DNA of 64,000 bases from Membranipora membranacea (Eukaryota; Bryozoa; Gymnolaemata; Cheilostomatida; Membraniporidae): NCBI GenBank assembly GCA_914767715.1, contig OU612071.1, positions 3,100,001-3,164,000 of the forward strand, given 5' to 3'. Shown here one piece after another: positions 44,291 to 56,499 of this stretch. The position numbers and the translations under genes were made by a program. Position 1 is the stretch's first letter, and every line of letters starts with the position of its first letter. The notes beneath the pieces were generated by a model, which was not told the origin of the DNA, made no database searches, and saw only the letters and a list, made by a program, of their open reading frames with translations.

Positions 44291-45075
44291 AATGTTAAAC
44301 TGTTGGGTGTGACATTCCATCGTCATCTGAAGTTTTCTGCGCATGTCTTAACGATTATCGAAAAGTTTGGATCAAAATTTCACGCGATGTGCCAACTGCG
44401 GAAAGCAGGGGACAGTTATCGCCACATAACCTTCTTCTTCCATACCCGCGTATTGCCTCATATAACATACGCTGCACAATGCTGGTTTCCGCAACTAGGG
44501 ACATTTGGTGCAGAGAGACGCGAGAAATACCGATGCCCACCTCGAGCACACCGAAAATCGCCTTCAAGAAACCGGGTAGCCAGCCATCACCACCAGATTA
44601 AGAACTCTGTGTGAGAAATATGTAAGGTGTTTGCGAGCCAGTCCTAGTCATCCACTATACAACCAATCAAACAATGGCCGGATATCTACACACAGCGGGC
44701 GAAATATCATTAAAGATAAATCCCGCACGGCTTTAAGATCGAAAAGCCTTTTCCAGCAGTTTCCTTAGTTTTATTTGAAATTTTTTATTGTGTACCGGTA
44801 CCTGACAGACTTCATTTTTTCTATTTACAATGAGTAACTTCGCGCTCATCCAAACAATTCTTTTTTAGTACTGTAACATTGTGAGCACTGTCTTATTTAC
44901 CTTACCGTATTGACAGGCATTTCACATTCATTTGTATTCAGTATCAGTTATCATATATGGGCACTACTAAAAAGTTATCCTGAATTTGTGTACCACCTGT
45001 AAAAAATTAATCTATATTATCTTTTTTTTTTGTTTTATTGGATGTTGATACAAATAAATGGTTGAATATAGAAAT
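44281..45075 (+). mobile_element. CR1/L2-like non-LTR element, 3' end
   Basis: Plus-strand frames encode KLLGVTFHRHLKFSAHV and LPHITYAAQCWFP, typical of the region after the reverse transcriptase in CR1/L2/Jockey-type elements. After a frameshift comes RTLCEKYVRCLRASPSHPLY, ending at a stop near 44769. The untranslated tail runs to an AAATAAATGG-like end near 45060. Only the last part of the element is present, as expected for 5'-truncated insertion. Confidence 0.6.
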
Positions 45076-45220
45076 CATGCTTGTTCAGATTTTCAGCTCG
45101 TTGTCATGATTGAAGTATCCGTTTTAAGAAGCGAAATAAAAATGAATTTGCAGATTTGTCAGATTTTAATTATTAACAGGTAATCATAGAACAGTGCTTA
45201 CCAGACCTAACATTATGAGG

Positions 45221-45385
45221 GAGTAAGCCTCTCTGGGTATATCTTATATAGATATCTGGGAGTTAGCCTCTCTGAGTATATCTTATATAGATATCTGAGA
45301 ATTAACCTCTCTGGGTATATCTTATATAGATATCTGGGAGTTAGCCTCTCTGGGTATATCTTATATAGATATCTTATATAGATAT
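45221..45385 (+). repeat. 39-bp tandem repeat, four copies
   Basis: GCCTCTCTGGGTATATCTTA recurs at 45227, 45266, 45305 (ACCT variant) and 45344, a 39-bp period. Each unit contains ATATCTTATATAGATAT, an imperfect palindrome. It lies just 3' of the RING gene. Confidence 0.9.
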
Positions 45386-45410
45386 TTGTGTCAGGAAACA
45401 GTTAGTTATA

Positions 45411-46760
45411 TCACTCTTTACTCTTCCATAACAGAAAATAACAATCTCCTACTCTGAGATATATGTAATTACCGCCATAAATAGTGAAAGAAGTTTGTAC
45501 TTTATCATTCTGATGTTTAACATTACAGCACCACTCTCCCTCCTCCTCAGCATCAAACTTCTCGCCCACATAGTTAGCTCTCTGCCAGTAATCATCACTT
45601 CTCTGTACAGCCTCTATAGCAGTAAGTACAGCCTTCTCTCTCAGACGATCTTCTGTCATCAGTGTGCCCTTCCAGATCTTACAGGGTCTGAGTTTATCAT
45701 CTGATCCTCCTGAGGTGAGAGCTACCTGTCCACCTGTAGACGTAGAGGAGAAAAGATTTACTTATCAGTATCAGAACACGTAAATAATTCAGCGAAATCT
45801 AAAAACCTAAGTTGATCAAGCAAATCTCTGCAAAGTAAAAATAAGGAGCATATCCTGCTCTTTATGGCCACTATTCTGGCCGCTTAGATCTGAATAATTG
45901 CATTGGCGTGTTTCTCAATCACTATGGTTCGATGCTTAGTCCATTCCCGTTTCGAATGATGAATGCTAACGACTTCCATAATAAAAAAACATTAAGAGAA
46001 ATCTGCGGCTGCCGGGATTTGTTTATTTTATGTCATTGTCATAGTAAGGAGGGTCAGAGGCAAAAGAAGAGCTCCCTGCTACCTAAAATCTTTTTCTAAT
46101 TCGATTTTGCTGTTGTGAAAGGAGGAAGCAATTCCCCTGTATTTTAGGCTCCAAAATGAATTGAATCATATTTAAAAGTCAAACTAGTTATGCAGCAAAC
46201 GCAAGGAAAGTATTTTCTTTTCTTTCAGTGCTAGCTTGGAAAACCGCAGAGGAGTTCCACATAAAATAAGAAATAAATTATTCTCCTATAAGAGTGGAGA
46301 GAAGACACAAAAGTATTCAAATATCTGATCTGAACTATTTGATGTGATTATGGTCACCTGATACCCACTGTGCAAAATCGGTTCCTCTTCAGAGCTTATT
46401 CCATGCGGGATAATGATTGTATAAATAGATGAAGTTATACAGCCCAGGGTTAATTGATTAATGCCATAATATAAGTTAACGTTAGAGTAACTATGACCTA
46501 CCCATATTAAGATCGATCCCAGCGATATTAGGCAGGTCCATCTTAGGTGTCAGTTTCCTTATATCACTCTTCTTTGGTACCGTCAGCTTGAAGCAAGCCT
46601 GACACGGCTGCTTACATCCCTCAGTCCACTCGATGTGCTGATCATCCAGACATGAGATACAGAAGTTATGTCCGCATGACAGAGATACTACCTTACCATG
46701 TATAGCACTACACTCCCAGCATCTCATCAGATTGACTGTGGTCACTGTCACCTGAGCCAT
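45411..46760 (-). CDS. RING-finger protein with an unrecognised C-terminal domain
   Basis: Two exons: 46760-46502 (86 codons plus one base, donor GTAGGT) and 45733-45411 (acceptor CTACAG, stop TAA), joining in phase 1 to give 193 residues. The N-terminus has a C3HC4-type RING: CWEC, then LSCGHNFCISC, then CQAC, which would bind two zinc ions. RING domains typically recruit E2 enzymes for ubiquitin transfer. The C-terminal part (GQVALTSGGSDDK onwards) includes YWQRANYVGEKFD and ends in a beta-rich stretch (IYGGNYIYLRVGDCYFLLW). I do not recognise it. No B-box, coiled coil or membrane segment is visible. The gene may have more 5' exons, but the ATG context and length are self-consistent. Confidence 0.7.
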
Positions 46761-49173
46761 TACTCAATTGTTGGTTTATGTTATAGGCTGCAAAAGAAAA
46801 TCCGGCAGATCGTCAGCATTTATATTGAAAATGAGACGTGATGTCTAACTATGACTGTACTTGTTGGAATTCTTACTGAGTATTAAACACTAGCTGAATC
46901 TGTAAGATCACAGACTATCATCAAATAAATGTTCACAGAATTCTCCTGTTCACTATGCTGTGCTTCTTATTGAAAACTCTGCTTATGGTTAGTCTATCAT
47001 GATGTAGAAACAAAATTCTCTGACCTGAAATATCCCCAATTTTATATGTCTACTCCTAATACATGCTAAGTCAAAGCAATTGGCCACTAGATCAACACTA
47101 CCGTCACCAGATAAAAACCTCAAACCTCAGATATGAGCCTGTGACTATTATCAGACTATTGCGTTAGTCAGATGTGATACAGGCGATGTCTGGAATCTGA
47201 CAAATTTAGATCATAGTATAATAACTCACCTCTGTCTGATACTGTATCAGATTATAAACCCTTATTTTTGACTTTCTATCAAACAAGCTGTAATCTAGCA
47301 GAAACTGTACAACACCAAATGCCCTTACTGTATGCATGCATAATCAAATCCTCATTTCATAGTGAGGGAGGGGGGTCACTACTTTCCCCTTAGTCAAAAA
47401 CAAAAGTTTTGGTATGCCTGAAGGCTGCTCCCAAACATGGTGCCATATTGTGATGTTTGAACTATAAACGCCTTGTGTTCCAGTAAGTTTGGTGAATAAA
47501 TATAAAGAATTTGTATTATTACTATGAGTTATACTGCTATTGTGTTTTAATAAAATCATGTCAGGGATGAATCTTGACATCGTAACACATTTGCGTTATC
47601 AAACTCTGACCACCCGGAACAACATAGTGAGACCAGAGAAACTCTGCTAATTATGATCAGAAAGTCAAACAATTTGTGTGGGTCTATTAATATAAAAGGG
47701 GAAGTTATTATTATAATATAGAGTTGATGTTGACACAGCCAGTTTTGGCTTTCTATCAATCTCGCTGCAAACGGCAGTCTAGCAGAAACTATACTCACTA
47801 TTTCACAGGTAGGGGGGTTACTTTTTCCCCTCTGCCAAACACAAAGGTTTTTTGCAACTCCTATAGCTGCCAATAAAAATCGAGCTTTAAGACAATGTTT
47901 TAAATATTCTCTAGATAAGATCTTCAGAATTTATTGATCCAAATGCATTGATCCTAATGTTTCAATGTTTCAATAGGTTTTGTGAATGAAAGACAACAAG
48001 TTTCTATTCTATTCTAGAAAATTTTTAGTTTCCAAATAACTACAGATGATTGAATGCCACACAAAGTCTTATAACAATATTTAGCTTTGATTCAATCTCC
48101 TGAGATATTTGCCGCATTCAGATCAAATCAACCAAGCACTATATAAAGTGAGACCAGCAGAGACTCTGCTAACCCAAAATGAAAATTCTAACCATGGCTA
48201 GTGCGATTTTAAAAAATAACTCAGACTAATTTATGCAGGTCAAACAGGTACATAAGACTACCTCATGATTATATAGAGGCCATAATATTATAATAATAAC
48301 ATACAGGCCTAAAAGGTTGATTACCAATTATTAAAATTCTGTTTTGTAGCTCATTGTATTACATGTGTTGATACTGATTTAATTTCAGATACAATTCATA
48401 TTTGTATTGATTACTCTATTGTTAATTCAGGTATACTTTCCACTCCTCAATGCATTATAATATTAGGCTAAGAAATTTGAAGCAAATTACTTGAACTCTG
48501 ATAGTGGCCATACATCACAATTTGATCCTATGTGAAATTTTAAATAAATCCCATAGCTTAAGTCGGCATCCTTTCACATCAATGCAAATTATGCACTGTA
48601 CCCTATCATCAATATTTCAAGGTATTCAAAGCATCGTCAAACAAATCAGGTTGTTGTCTTTGTTTGGACTCTACTGTAACACTCTCACCCAGAATACTGA
48701 AATAGTTACAGTAGTTTGTTAGTTTTTTTAATTTTAAAACCCGCTCTCCTGAGATGTTTACAAAAAAATGTTTTACAAAGTGAGTAAAATTGCTAAAGAT
48801 ACTTGCGATCTATGTGGCCTGTGTTCATTTTGCCATCAATCACGCCTGTTTGATACTGGCACGCCAGTCATCCTAGCCAGGTCTTGGCGAAGGAGCCTTT
48901 ATATGCTTGTTTTCCACTGTTTGCACACCCCACATGCAGTAAAGGGATATTTCTCTGTCTATTGGATGCAAAGAATAGTAGGACACGGTCAAATATCTGC
49001 ACTCTATAACTCTCTCTCCGCATTGAAGACTCAGTCTTCCACTTTATAATGGCTAGTTTTAATCAATAATAATCAGGGTGAGTAAATGAGTTTGCGATAA
49101 AGCCCTAGAACATTTTTTATCACCTATTTATTTATATTCATCCTGAGAATTTGCAGCTTGTATGATATCGTAA

Positions 49174-49287
49174 TCTCTATAATTAACGAAAGTGGCACAG
49201 TTTTTCCCTTTGAACACATTGATGCAACTTTCTCTATAATTAACAATAATGGCACAGCTTTTCCCCTTTCAACACACTGATGCAACT
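49174..49287 (+). repeat. 57-bp tandem duplication
   Basis: TCTCTATAATTAAC starts at 49174 and 49231, each followed by GGCACAG, TTTTCCC and TGATGCAACTT. Two diverged copies. Confidence 0.85.
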
Positions 49288-50370
49288 TTCTGCCTCTGTT
49301 CATGAGCAGATTTATGATGGTTTGACTGTCTTTGTTGCTTCCAGAGTACACTGGAAGTTTGAAGGTATATCTTCAAACTTCGAACTTCAAAGCTAGCATT
49401 ATTCTTCGGGAAAGTTCCATCTAGCAGAGTTCAGGTATTGTCAGATAAATGTCACAGCGATTTGGAATAATTTGTCGTGTAATGGCAATTTATATATATA
49501 CTTTTATTGTCAATTTACAATGATGTTTAATGGGATCCTCGATGTTACTTCTACCATTATGGCGAGTTAATGCGGGAGGTTATTTTTTCAAAAACAGGTT
49601 TGGATTTGTTGTGGAACGACACGCATATTATAATCACATTGTCGAGATACAGCTTTATAAATCTTGATCAAGCTACAATAGGATTTCAATAAATTGCTCT
49701 ATCAGTTTTCTGAACCGCATCGGTATCAGGGCTCATTGATGTGTTACTTTAAGTTAGTTAAGTCCCAATAACTGCTCTTAGTACAGACTATACACTAGCA
49801 CATGACCTGATCGACTTTAATACTGTGCTGTATCCCGCTAAATACCTAGCAGTTTTATTTGAAGATAACATGTACATAGATGATTATATGTAGATATGTA
49901 TTTGCAAACACCATCGCAAATTAAGATCTAACCAATCACGACAAGCAAGTGAATATTTTTCCATTTCCATACCAACAATCTGAGCGACATGCAGTAATTT
50001 ATCAACAACAAAATGTGATAGGTGAATAATAAATCTATGAAATTTCAACTGGTTCGACATAAATCAATATCATAATGTCACAAACAAATAAGTTGCTCAC
50101 TCTAGCCGCATTGTGTGTAAATTTTCCAGGTTCAGATTGTTTGTAAAGCAATTGGTTTATTCCTGCTAGTAAAAATGTTGAGATAAGGCTTTAAATTGAT
50201 ATTGTGCGATAACTTTTCAAATTCTCCTGTAAAAACATTTACCCTTTTTCTGTGTCAATTTCATCTCCTGGTAGATCAAACAGGGAGCCATACATTGATC
50301 TCACGACAGGTTAAAAAATCCTTTGCTTTTTTATAGTGAAATGTTTGTATTGTGTCTTATAAGTCCGAGC

Positions 50371-50395
50371 AAGGAGTTAAAGACTTTAACTCCTT
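50371..50395. repeat. Perfect 12-bp-arm palindrome
   Basis: AAGGAGTTAAAG, one base, CTTTAACTCCTT. In RNA this would form a tight hairpin, but no neighbouring gene gives it a role; it may be a small palindromic insertion scar. Confidence 0.8.
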
Positions 50396-51447
50396 GGTCT
50401 GAGCAATGTAAAATAATACTATGTCTCATTGAATAACGACGACCGACATTTAAACACTGACAGAGCACTGCATTTACAAAAGATGCAACAGAATTATCTC
50501 CATTAGGATGAGCCGAAGAAAAAAATCATAATCCCTAATCTCTTAGTCAGACGGGATGAGGGGGGGGGTTGTCATGCAAGGAAAGTTCATACTGAGATGA
50601 TATTATCATAACTCACCTGTTACTGTATCAGCTTACTGTCCGAAATCTGTTATATTTAGTCTTGCTGTCAATCGGGCTGCAACCGAGTAGGTGTCAGGAA
50701 CTCTGCAAAACCAACAATACACATTTAAACATATAGATAATCAAAGCTCCAATCAAGATTATGGCACACTGCAAATTGCTAACCTATCGGCTTTCATGGG
50801 TTACAATTGTTAAGAGCTTTTTAAAAACTTACGAAATTATTCGGTGTCATAACTAATTTTTAATTTCAGCAGATGCAGTGATACAATAAGTTAAACCCTC
50901 TTATCGCTCCACCACTGATATCCAATGCATGAATATTGGTGCTGCTATGAAGAAAGGGAGCAGTGTCTAATGTTCACTAAGAAAGACAAAATTCCAATAC
51001 GTTATTTCCTGTATAAATAGCTAACTTTGGAATAAAAAATCGAGGCAAATCCACCCACTATAGTTCTGAATACCCTGGAGATAAATCAAAACCTGACAGC
51101 TTACTGCATCAAACAAGCCTCAGACAATCATGATCATGTTTTGAGAAGGGCCATACTCGACCAAAATGATGGCGCTAATTTAGATCATACCACTCACCTC
51201 CGACAGGTACATTGTCAGGTGTCTAACAAAAATGTTTATGCTTCTGGCTTTCCGTCAAAACGTGCCGCAACCAATAGGATTCAAAATCTATACAGTAACA
51301 ATTGCAATTTACACAAATCAAAACCTATTCTAGCCTATGGTCCACTCATCGTTTCACTTTCTAAAGAGGGTCAGATTACGATTTCCCCTTCTAAATGTTT
51401 ATGCTGCTTAATAAAACGTTGCTGTAAAACTATTTTAACATTGCTCT

Positions 51448-53537
51448 GGTTCTGGTTCTTTCTGCATGCCTCTCATAATCATGCTGTTATATTCATGTGA
51501 GTAGATGCATTATTTTCTACATTCACTGGAGGCCAAATTTTAAAATAAATTTGTCAAATGGAGAAAAAGTTGTTGCAAATAAATCAGGTATCTAGTCAAA
51601 GCAGTTCATTTTTATCCATAATCATTGCATTTATCGGCAATTATACTGATTGATGCTCCACTGCACTGCACCTCACAGTAACATAACGTCGCTCGGTTTT
51701 TCCAATAATTAACTGTGACACATTGCTATATTATGAGCCAGTTCAGATTTCTCTATAAGTTTATGGCAAACCCCTAGTGATTAAAAAAACTCTATCTCCC
51801 TTAAGTTTGCAAGGATGCCAATGCTGAATCATAGATACTTTTATCCTATTGTAAGCAGTTTTCAAGATAAGCCCAATTAAGCCCTTTTTTCCTGTGATAT
51901 GTTGGTTAAAAAGTACCTAACTGGAGAGAGGACCATTCCGAGCATAGGTTTAAAGTCAACCTCCAGTTTGTATTATTTCTACTGCATGAAACTGATTCAG
52001 TGCATTCATTTCACATTCCCAGAAAACTTCACAGAGCCATCCTGTCGTTCTATACACAAGCTGCAGGTCACTTAATAATTGGAAACTTGATGAATTAACT
52101 CTCTACACACACACCCATAAACCTGATATAATCTGCCTGACTGAAACTTGGTTTGCTGATCTTAAAGAACAATCTGCAAACATTAATGCATCCAATAGCT
52201 ATTTCTGCAACCTTAAAAATCGCTTTTGTGGAGGAGTTGCTATCTTCATCAATCAGAGCGTTACAACCAAAGTTATAGCCTCTCACTAAACCAAAACTGT
52301 GTCAGCACTCGGGGTCTTGACAAGTGTAGGACATCAAAAGCCATACATTGTATGCAGCATTCGTAATCTCCCTGGTGCAGACCAGGAAACAACACTAGAA
52401 TATATCCAATCAACCATCCTCAAACTATCCAGACGACATGCGAACGCACAACTCCTAATATGTGGTGATTTCAACAGACTGCCAATAGATGAACTCGCTA
52501 CTCAATTTGGACTTTCAAATGTAGTTAATTTTGACACTCGAGGAGATGCCATCATGCTAGATCTTATTCTGACTGACATACCATCATACACATTCTGTGA
52601 CAAACTGGCCCCGATCGCCAACAATGACCACTGTTGCATCCTGCTGCGGGGAGAGGGGAATCTACCAAGCCGCTATGTCAAAAGACAAAAGAGGCTTGTC
52701 ATCCACCCGCGCAAGCTTCTGGTTCTAAAGGAACTAGCTGAACAGTCTTGATCCTCAGTACTAAATACCCAAGATATAAACAGCAAAGTTCATTTAATGA
52801 ACAAAACTATATCTAAGATTCTTGACAATCACTGCCCTATAAAAACCACCAAGGTCCGGGTCGACAAACCTCTCTGGATGAGTGACACACTAGACAAAGT
52901 AATCTGTGCCAAAAATGAGGCCTCAGACAAAAGAAAAGAAAATTTGTCTGGGAAACCCTCAACAAAAACCAAAGCACTAAAGCCTGGTGGGACACTATAA
53001 AAAGCTGACAAACAAAAATAAACAACAACAATCATCAACTAGTGTGGTTATCGACGACACGAAACTATCTAATGACACTTTCTGTAAATATCTCAACTCT
53101 TACTATTTAGATGTCGGGGGAATGCGAGCTACCTCAAGCTCTGCATATGTAACTATTAACACCAACAAGCTAGACCATCTAAGTATAGGAGAAGTCAAAC
53201 TCCTCATGAGAAAACTGGATATTTCAAAAGCTACATCAAATGAAGACTTCCCCACATGGATATATAAGGAAGGCATAGAAGATATAGTCATTCCACTACA
53301 CAATATAATAACTGTGCCCTGGATACCTCTCTTTCCCTGATATTTGGAAACAGGCGCAAGTAGTACCAATCCCTAAAAACAAAACACCATCTACATACAA
53401 GGATTACCGGCCTATCAGATTATTATTCGATCTCGGCAAACTACTGGAGGAAGTAATTATATCGAAAACGAAATTTCACCTAGCAGAAGTACTTAACGCT
53501 AATCAATATGCCTACCAACAGAAACTCAGTATGTAAT
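51448..53537 (+). mobile_element. CR1/L2-like element Y, copy 1, 5' and central part
   Basis: From about 52085 the frame reads KPDIICLTETWF, then GGVAIFIN, a stop, LICGDFNRLPIDELATQFGL (catalytic Asp-Asn of the endonuclease), LDLILTDIPSY and NNDHCCILL (52299-52751). A linker follows (52797-53000, 52987-53340), then KDYRPIRLLFDLGKLLEEVI at the start of the reverse transcriptase. The sequence is cut at 53537 by repeat X and resumes at 55268. Several stops and frameshifts show it is dead. The upstream 600 bp are non-coding but shared with copy 2 (59088 on), so they belong to the element. Confidence 0.7.
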
Positions 53538-55010
53538 AATAATGTAATAATGAATTGAGACAAAACTCAAACAGACTGTGATTATTGTCCATCAGAAGAT
53601 TACAAAGACTATAACTTTTGTTAGGGTGTAATATACCAGGCACCTCAAGTGAGTCTTATCCTTTCAATAAAATTCCTGATTATCTATCTGTCCATCTAAG
53701 AATCAAATGACACAAAAGATGCAAACTCAGGTTGGCGCTTTATATTCATGATGCTTTCTATGAAAATGGGTCAAATGAAAAAATTTGAAATGTCTGCGCT
53801 TAGCGAGAGACGATCGCTTGTGAAACTATTACACAAACTGTAAAAGGAAACCTGTTAAATATTCTAGTCATTGGACTCATACAAAGTTTGTTTATTCTAG
53901 TTTGCCTGCTACAACAATGAGAGCCAATACAAGGATATTTCATCATCTCCGATGAAATACACAGAACAGATGCTCAATAAATTACAACATCCAACGCAAT
54001 GGAATGTACTATCTCTGCAAAAACAATGTAGACTATAGGCTGGAAGAGGCGGAGACAAGAAGAGGCATTACATTTATTGGCCATTAGCCATTCTTACGCT
54101 AAATATCGGATAAAAATTCCCTTAATACTGTCATTATAACTGTACTAGAACAGACTATACTAGATAGTAGCACACCTGTGCATATAACTGTAGGCAAACT
54201 GAATACAAATAAGTAACAGATTGCTAAACTTGGTGCGACAGTTAAGTGCAGTAGTGATACTGAAATGTATGAAGGATAAACTCACCATCAATATTTCTGA
54301 CCTCTAATCTCTGTTCTCTCAGTAGTCGCAAGAAATCATCAATGATCAGCCAGTTCTATAAATGCGACCGTGAACCTATCGATCCGATCTTTGCTTACAG
54401 ATTGTTTGCCTCTATATAAATCACTGGACTGTCATCTAAGCGTTACACACCTATAATGTTCTAAGGACTTATTGACATGTGATCCTGCCCTTTGACAAAT
54501 TGATACACTAATGGGTTTTAGAACTGAAGAAATGAACTGATGAAATGAGACTCGATCAGATAATGACGATGACTTTTGTTCATTATAATATGTAATGTGC
54601 AAAGAACTTAATGTGCTCCATAGAAATTGAAGTTTGCTGAAGGTTTTGTTTACTGCGCGGGTATAATATATCAGGCTTGCTTCCTTTCAAACTCCTTATT
54701 ATCTATTATCTGTCAATCTGACATTTTTGCTATTCAGGTTCAATGAAAGGTGAAAGGCAAATATAAACCTTCAATTATATAACACTTGCCTTTGATACGT
54801 TCAGGTGTGAAAAAAGCAAAATTATTTTAATATGTGAACGGTAATCGGAAACCTTTTTAGTCACTTTGCAAGATACAAAAGTGTATTTATCATTATGAGA
54901 TACACTGAACAGGTGCTCTAAAGCTTAAAATATCTAGTCCTGTGTTATACATGATGATTGAGTTTTGCGCTAACAGGAGAAATGAGAAAGGAAGAGAGAT
55001 TTTATCTATA
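53531..55010. repeat. Repeat X, copy 1 (about 1480 bp)
   Basis: Nearly identical to 60363-61842 and similar to 56686-58138. Starts TATGTAATAATAATGTAATA and ends GAGATTTTATCTATA. Internally X contains two related halves (for example GAAATACACAGAACAGATGC versus GAGATACACTGAACAGGTGC), so it is a partial dimer of an older unit. A 70-nt exon-like segment lies at 54355-54286 on the minus strand. No transposase or reverse transcriptase is encoded. Confidence 0.75.
54286..54355 (-). other. 70-nt exon-like segment in repeat X copy 1
   Basis: Minus strand: TTTATAG acceptor, 23 codons plus one base with no stop, then a GATG|GTGAGT donor. The peptide contains IDDFLRLLREQRLEVRNID. The same segment exists at 57504-57435 and 61190-61121 with conserved splice sites. 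Its phase-1 end would fit the acceptor of the RING gene's second exon, but its phase-0 start does not fit the RING exon donor. Confidence 0.4.
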
Positions 55011-55267
55011 AACCAAAACTGTGTCAGCACTCGGGGTCTTGACAAGTGTAGGACATCAAAAGCCATACATGTAGTTACATATGCAGAGCTTGAGGTAGCT
55101 CGCATTCCCCCGACATCTAAATAGTAAGAGTTGAGATATTTACAGAAAGTGTCATTAGATAGTTTGGTGTCGTCGATAACCACACTAGTTGATGATTTTT
55201 GTTGTTTAGTTTTGTTTGTCAGCTTTTTATAGTGTCCCACCAGGCTTTAGTGCTCTGGTTTTTGTGT
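55010..55267. repeat. Rearranged fragments of element Y
   Basis: 55011-55070 repeats 52290-52347 in direct orientation (AACTGTGTCAGCACTCGGGG). 55075-55265 is the reverse complement of about 52985-53152, for example CTCGCATTCCCCCGACATCT. Then direct orientation resumes at 55268 with the same word that precedes the break at 53537. This is an inversion-plus-duplication junction. Confidence 0.75.
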
Positions 55268-56470
55268 AATCAATATGCCTACCAACAGAAACTCAGTACC
55301 AGCGATGCAATACTGCAGTTGATAGATGACTGGACATCCGTGCTGGACTCAAATACTAATGTGAAACTAATACAAAATGCATGCCTTGATTTTTTTCCAA
55401 AGCCTTCGATGAATGCATCACCCCATACTGATATATAAAATGATCATCTTGGTTTTAACGCTAGTGTCATTGCCTTAGTTGAACTTTTTTGGAGTCAAGA
55501 CAACAATGTGGAAACTACTGTGATATTTATCTGATTACAAACCCAAGTAGGCGCCCCTCAAGGAACTAAACTTGGCCCCATCCTTTGGCTAATTTATGTT
55601 GCTGATTTAAAATCTTTTGAATATGATACAAAATGTATCAAATACAACCTTTTATAAGCCTGTAGTTGATTCATCCACTGAGAACATATCTGATGGAATA
55701 CTGTTAGCAAACACCTGGTCTGAGCAAAACAAATGATTTCGAATTCCAGCAAAACTGGGCTAATGAATGTGGCTTTTACAAACAAATCTGCTATGTTCCT
55801 TGGTACAACCTATGGCGGTGATAATCCCTTTATCTCTCCCTCTGAGCATACTAAGTTTTTAGGTGTATTCATAGACAACACACTAACTTCCAGCAATCAT
55901 GTTGACTATATTATAGCTAAATGCTCTCAATGATTATACTTGATGGGAGAGCTGAAACGCATGGGCATGGATAGTGATGGCCTGCGAACTTTCTATATAG
56001 CTAACATTAAGTCTATAATCTCCAACGCCTGCCCTGCATCGTATTATCTACTATCAGACACCGATAAAACATGACTAAAGGGGATCCAGCGCTCTGCTAC
56101 TGGGATTGTGCTGCCATTCTCTGACAACTACGAGCAGAGGCTGGACCATCTAGCACTGCCACCCATCTCAACATTCCTGCACACCACTTGCAGTGAACAT
56201 TTCACTGAAATAGCTGACGACGATAATCACCCCTTGAACTCTCATATTAAAATAAATACAAACAGAACATCTGCTCGTAGAGCAAAAATAGCTAAATATA
56301 GGCCATCCAAGTGTAGAACAACCAAAAGACAAAATACCTTTTTTGAATTTTAAATGCGATTTTTTAACTAATGCAGCTCAGACTAGGCCTACTTTCATTT
56401 TATTTTTTCCATGTATGTGCCGTACATTCGATGCTATCAACCTATCACAGGATGGATATTAGAATTTAGG
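55268..56470 (+). mobile_element. CR1/L2-like element Y, copy 1, 3' part
   Basis: Continues the reverse transcriptase: NQYAYQQKLSTSDAILQLID, VGAPQGTKLGPILWLIYVAD (motif before the catalytic Asp pair), then after broken sequence TKFLGVFIDNTLTSSNHVDY and the C-terminal tail to about 56352. The catalytic Asp-Asp box is not intact: a deletion or rearrangement occurs near 55625-55650. An AT-rich 3' UTR runs to about 56470. Confidence 0.65.
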
Positions 56471-56499
56471 CAATAAACAAACTTCAAACCATCAAGTAA

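Larger units (their letters stand above)
46761..51447. other. Long interval without recognised genes
   Basis: Related fragments of a dispersed repeat (CTTTCTATCAA...CTGCAA...CTAGCAGAAACT, then GGGGGG-T-ACT-x-TTTCCCC) appear at about 47260-47410, 47740-47860, 50660-50700 and 51240-51390. A 57-bp tandem duplication lies at 49174-49287 and a perfect palindrome at 50371-50395. ORFs are short and unconvincing. Confidence 0.35.

Noticed and set aside
45411-54355. Joining the repeat X exon into the RING gene
   Set aside because: The segment ends in phase 1, which fits, but must start in phase 0, whereas the RING exon donates phase 1; it also lies upstream and in repeats. No supported splice path.
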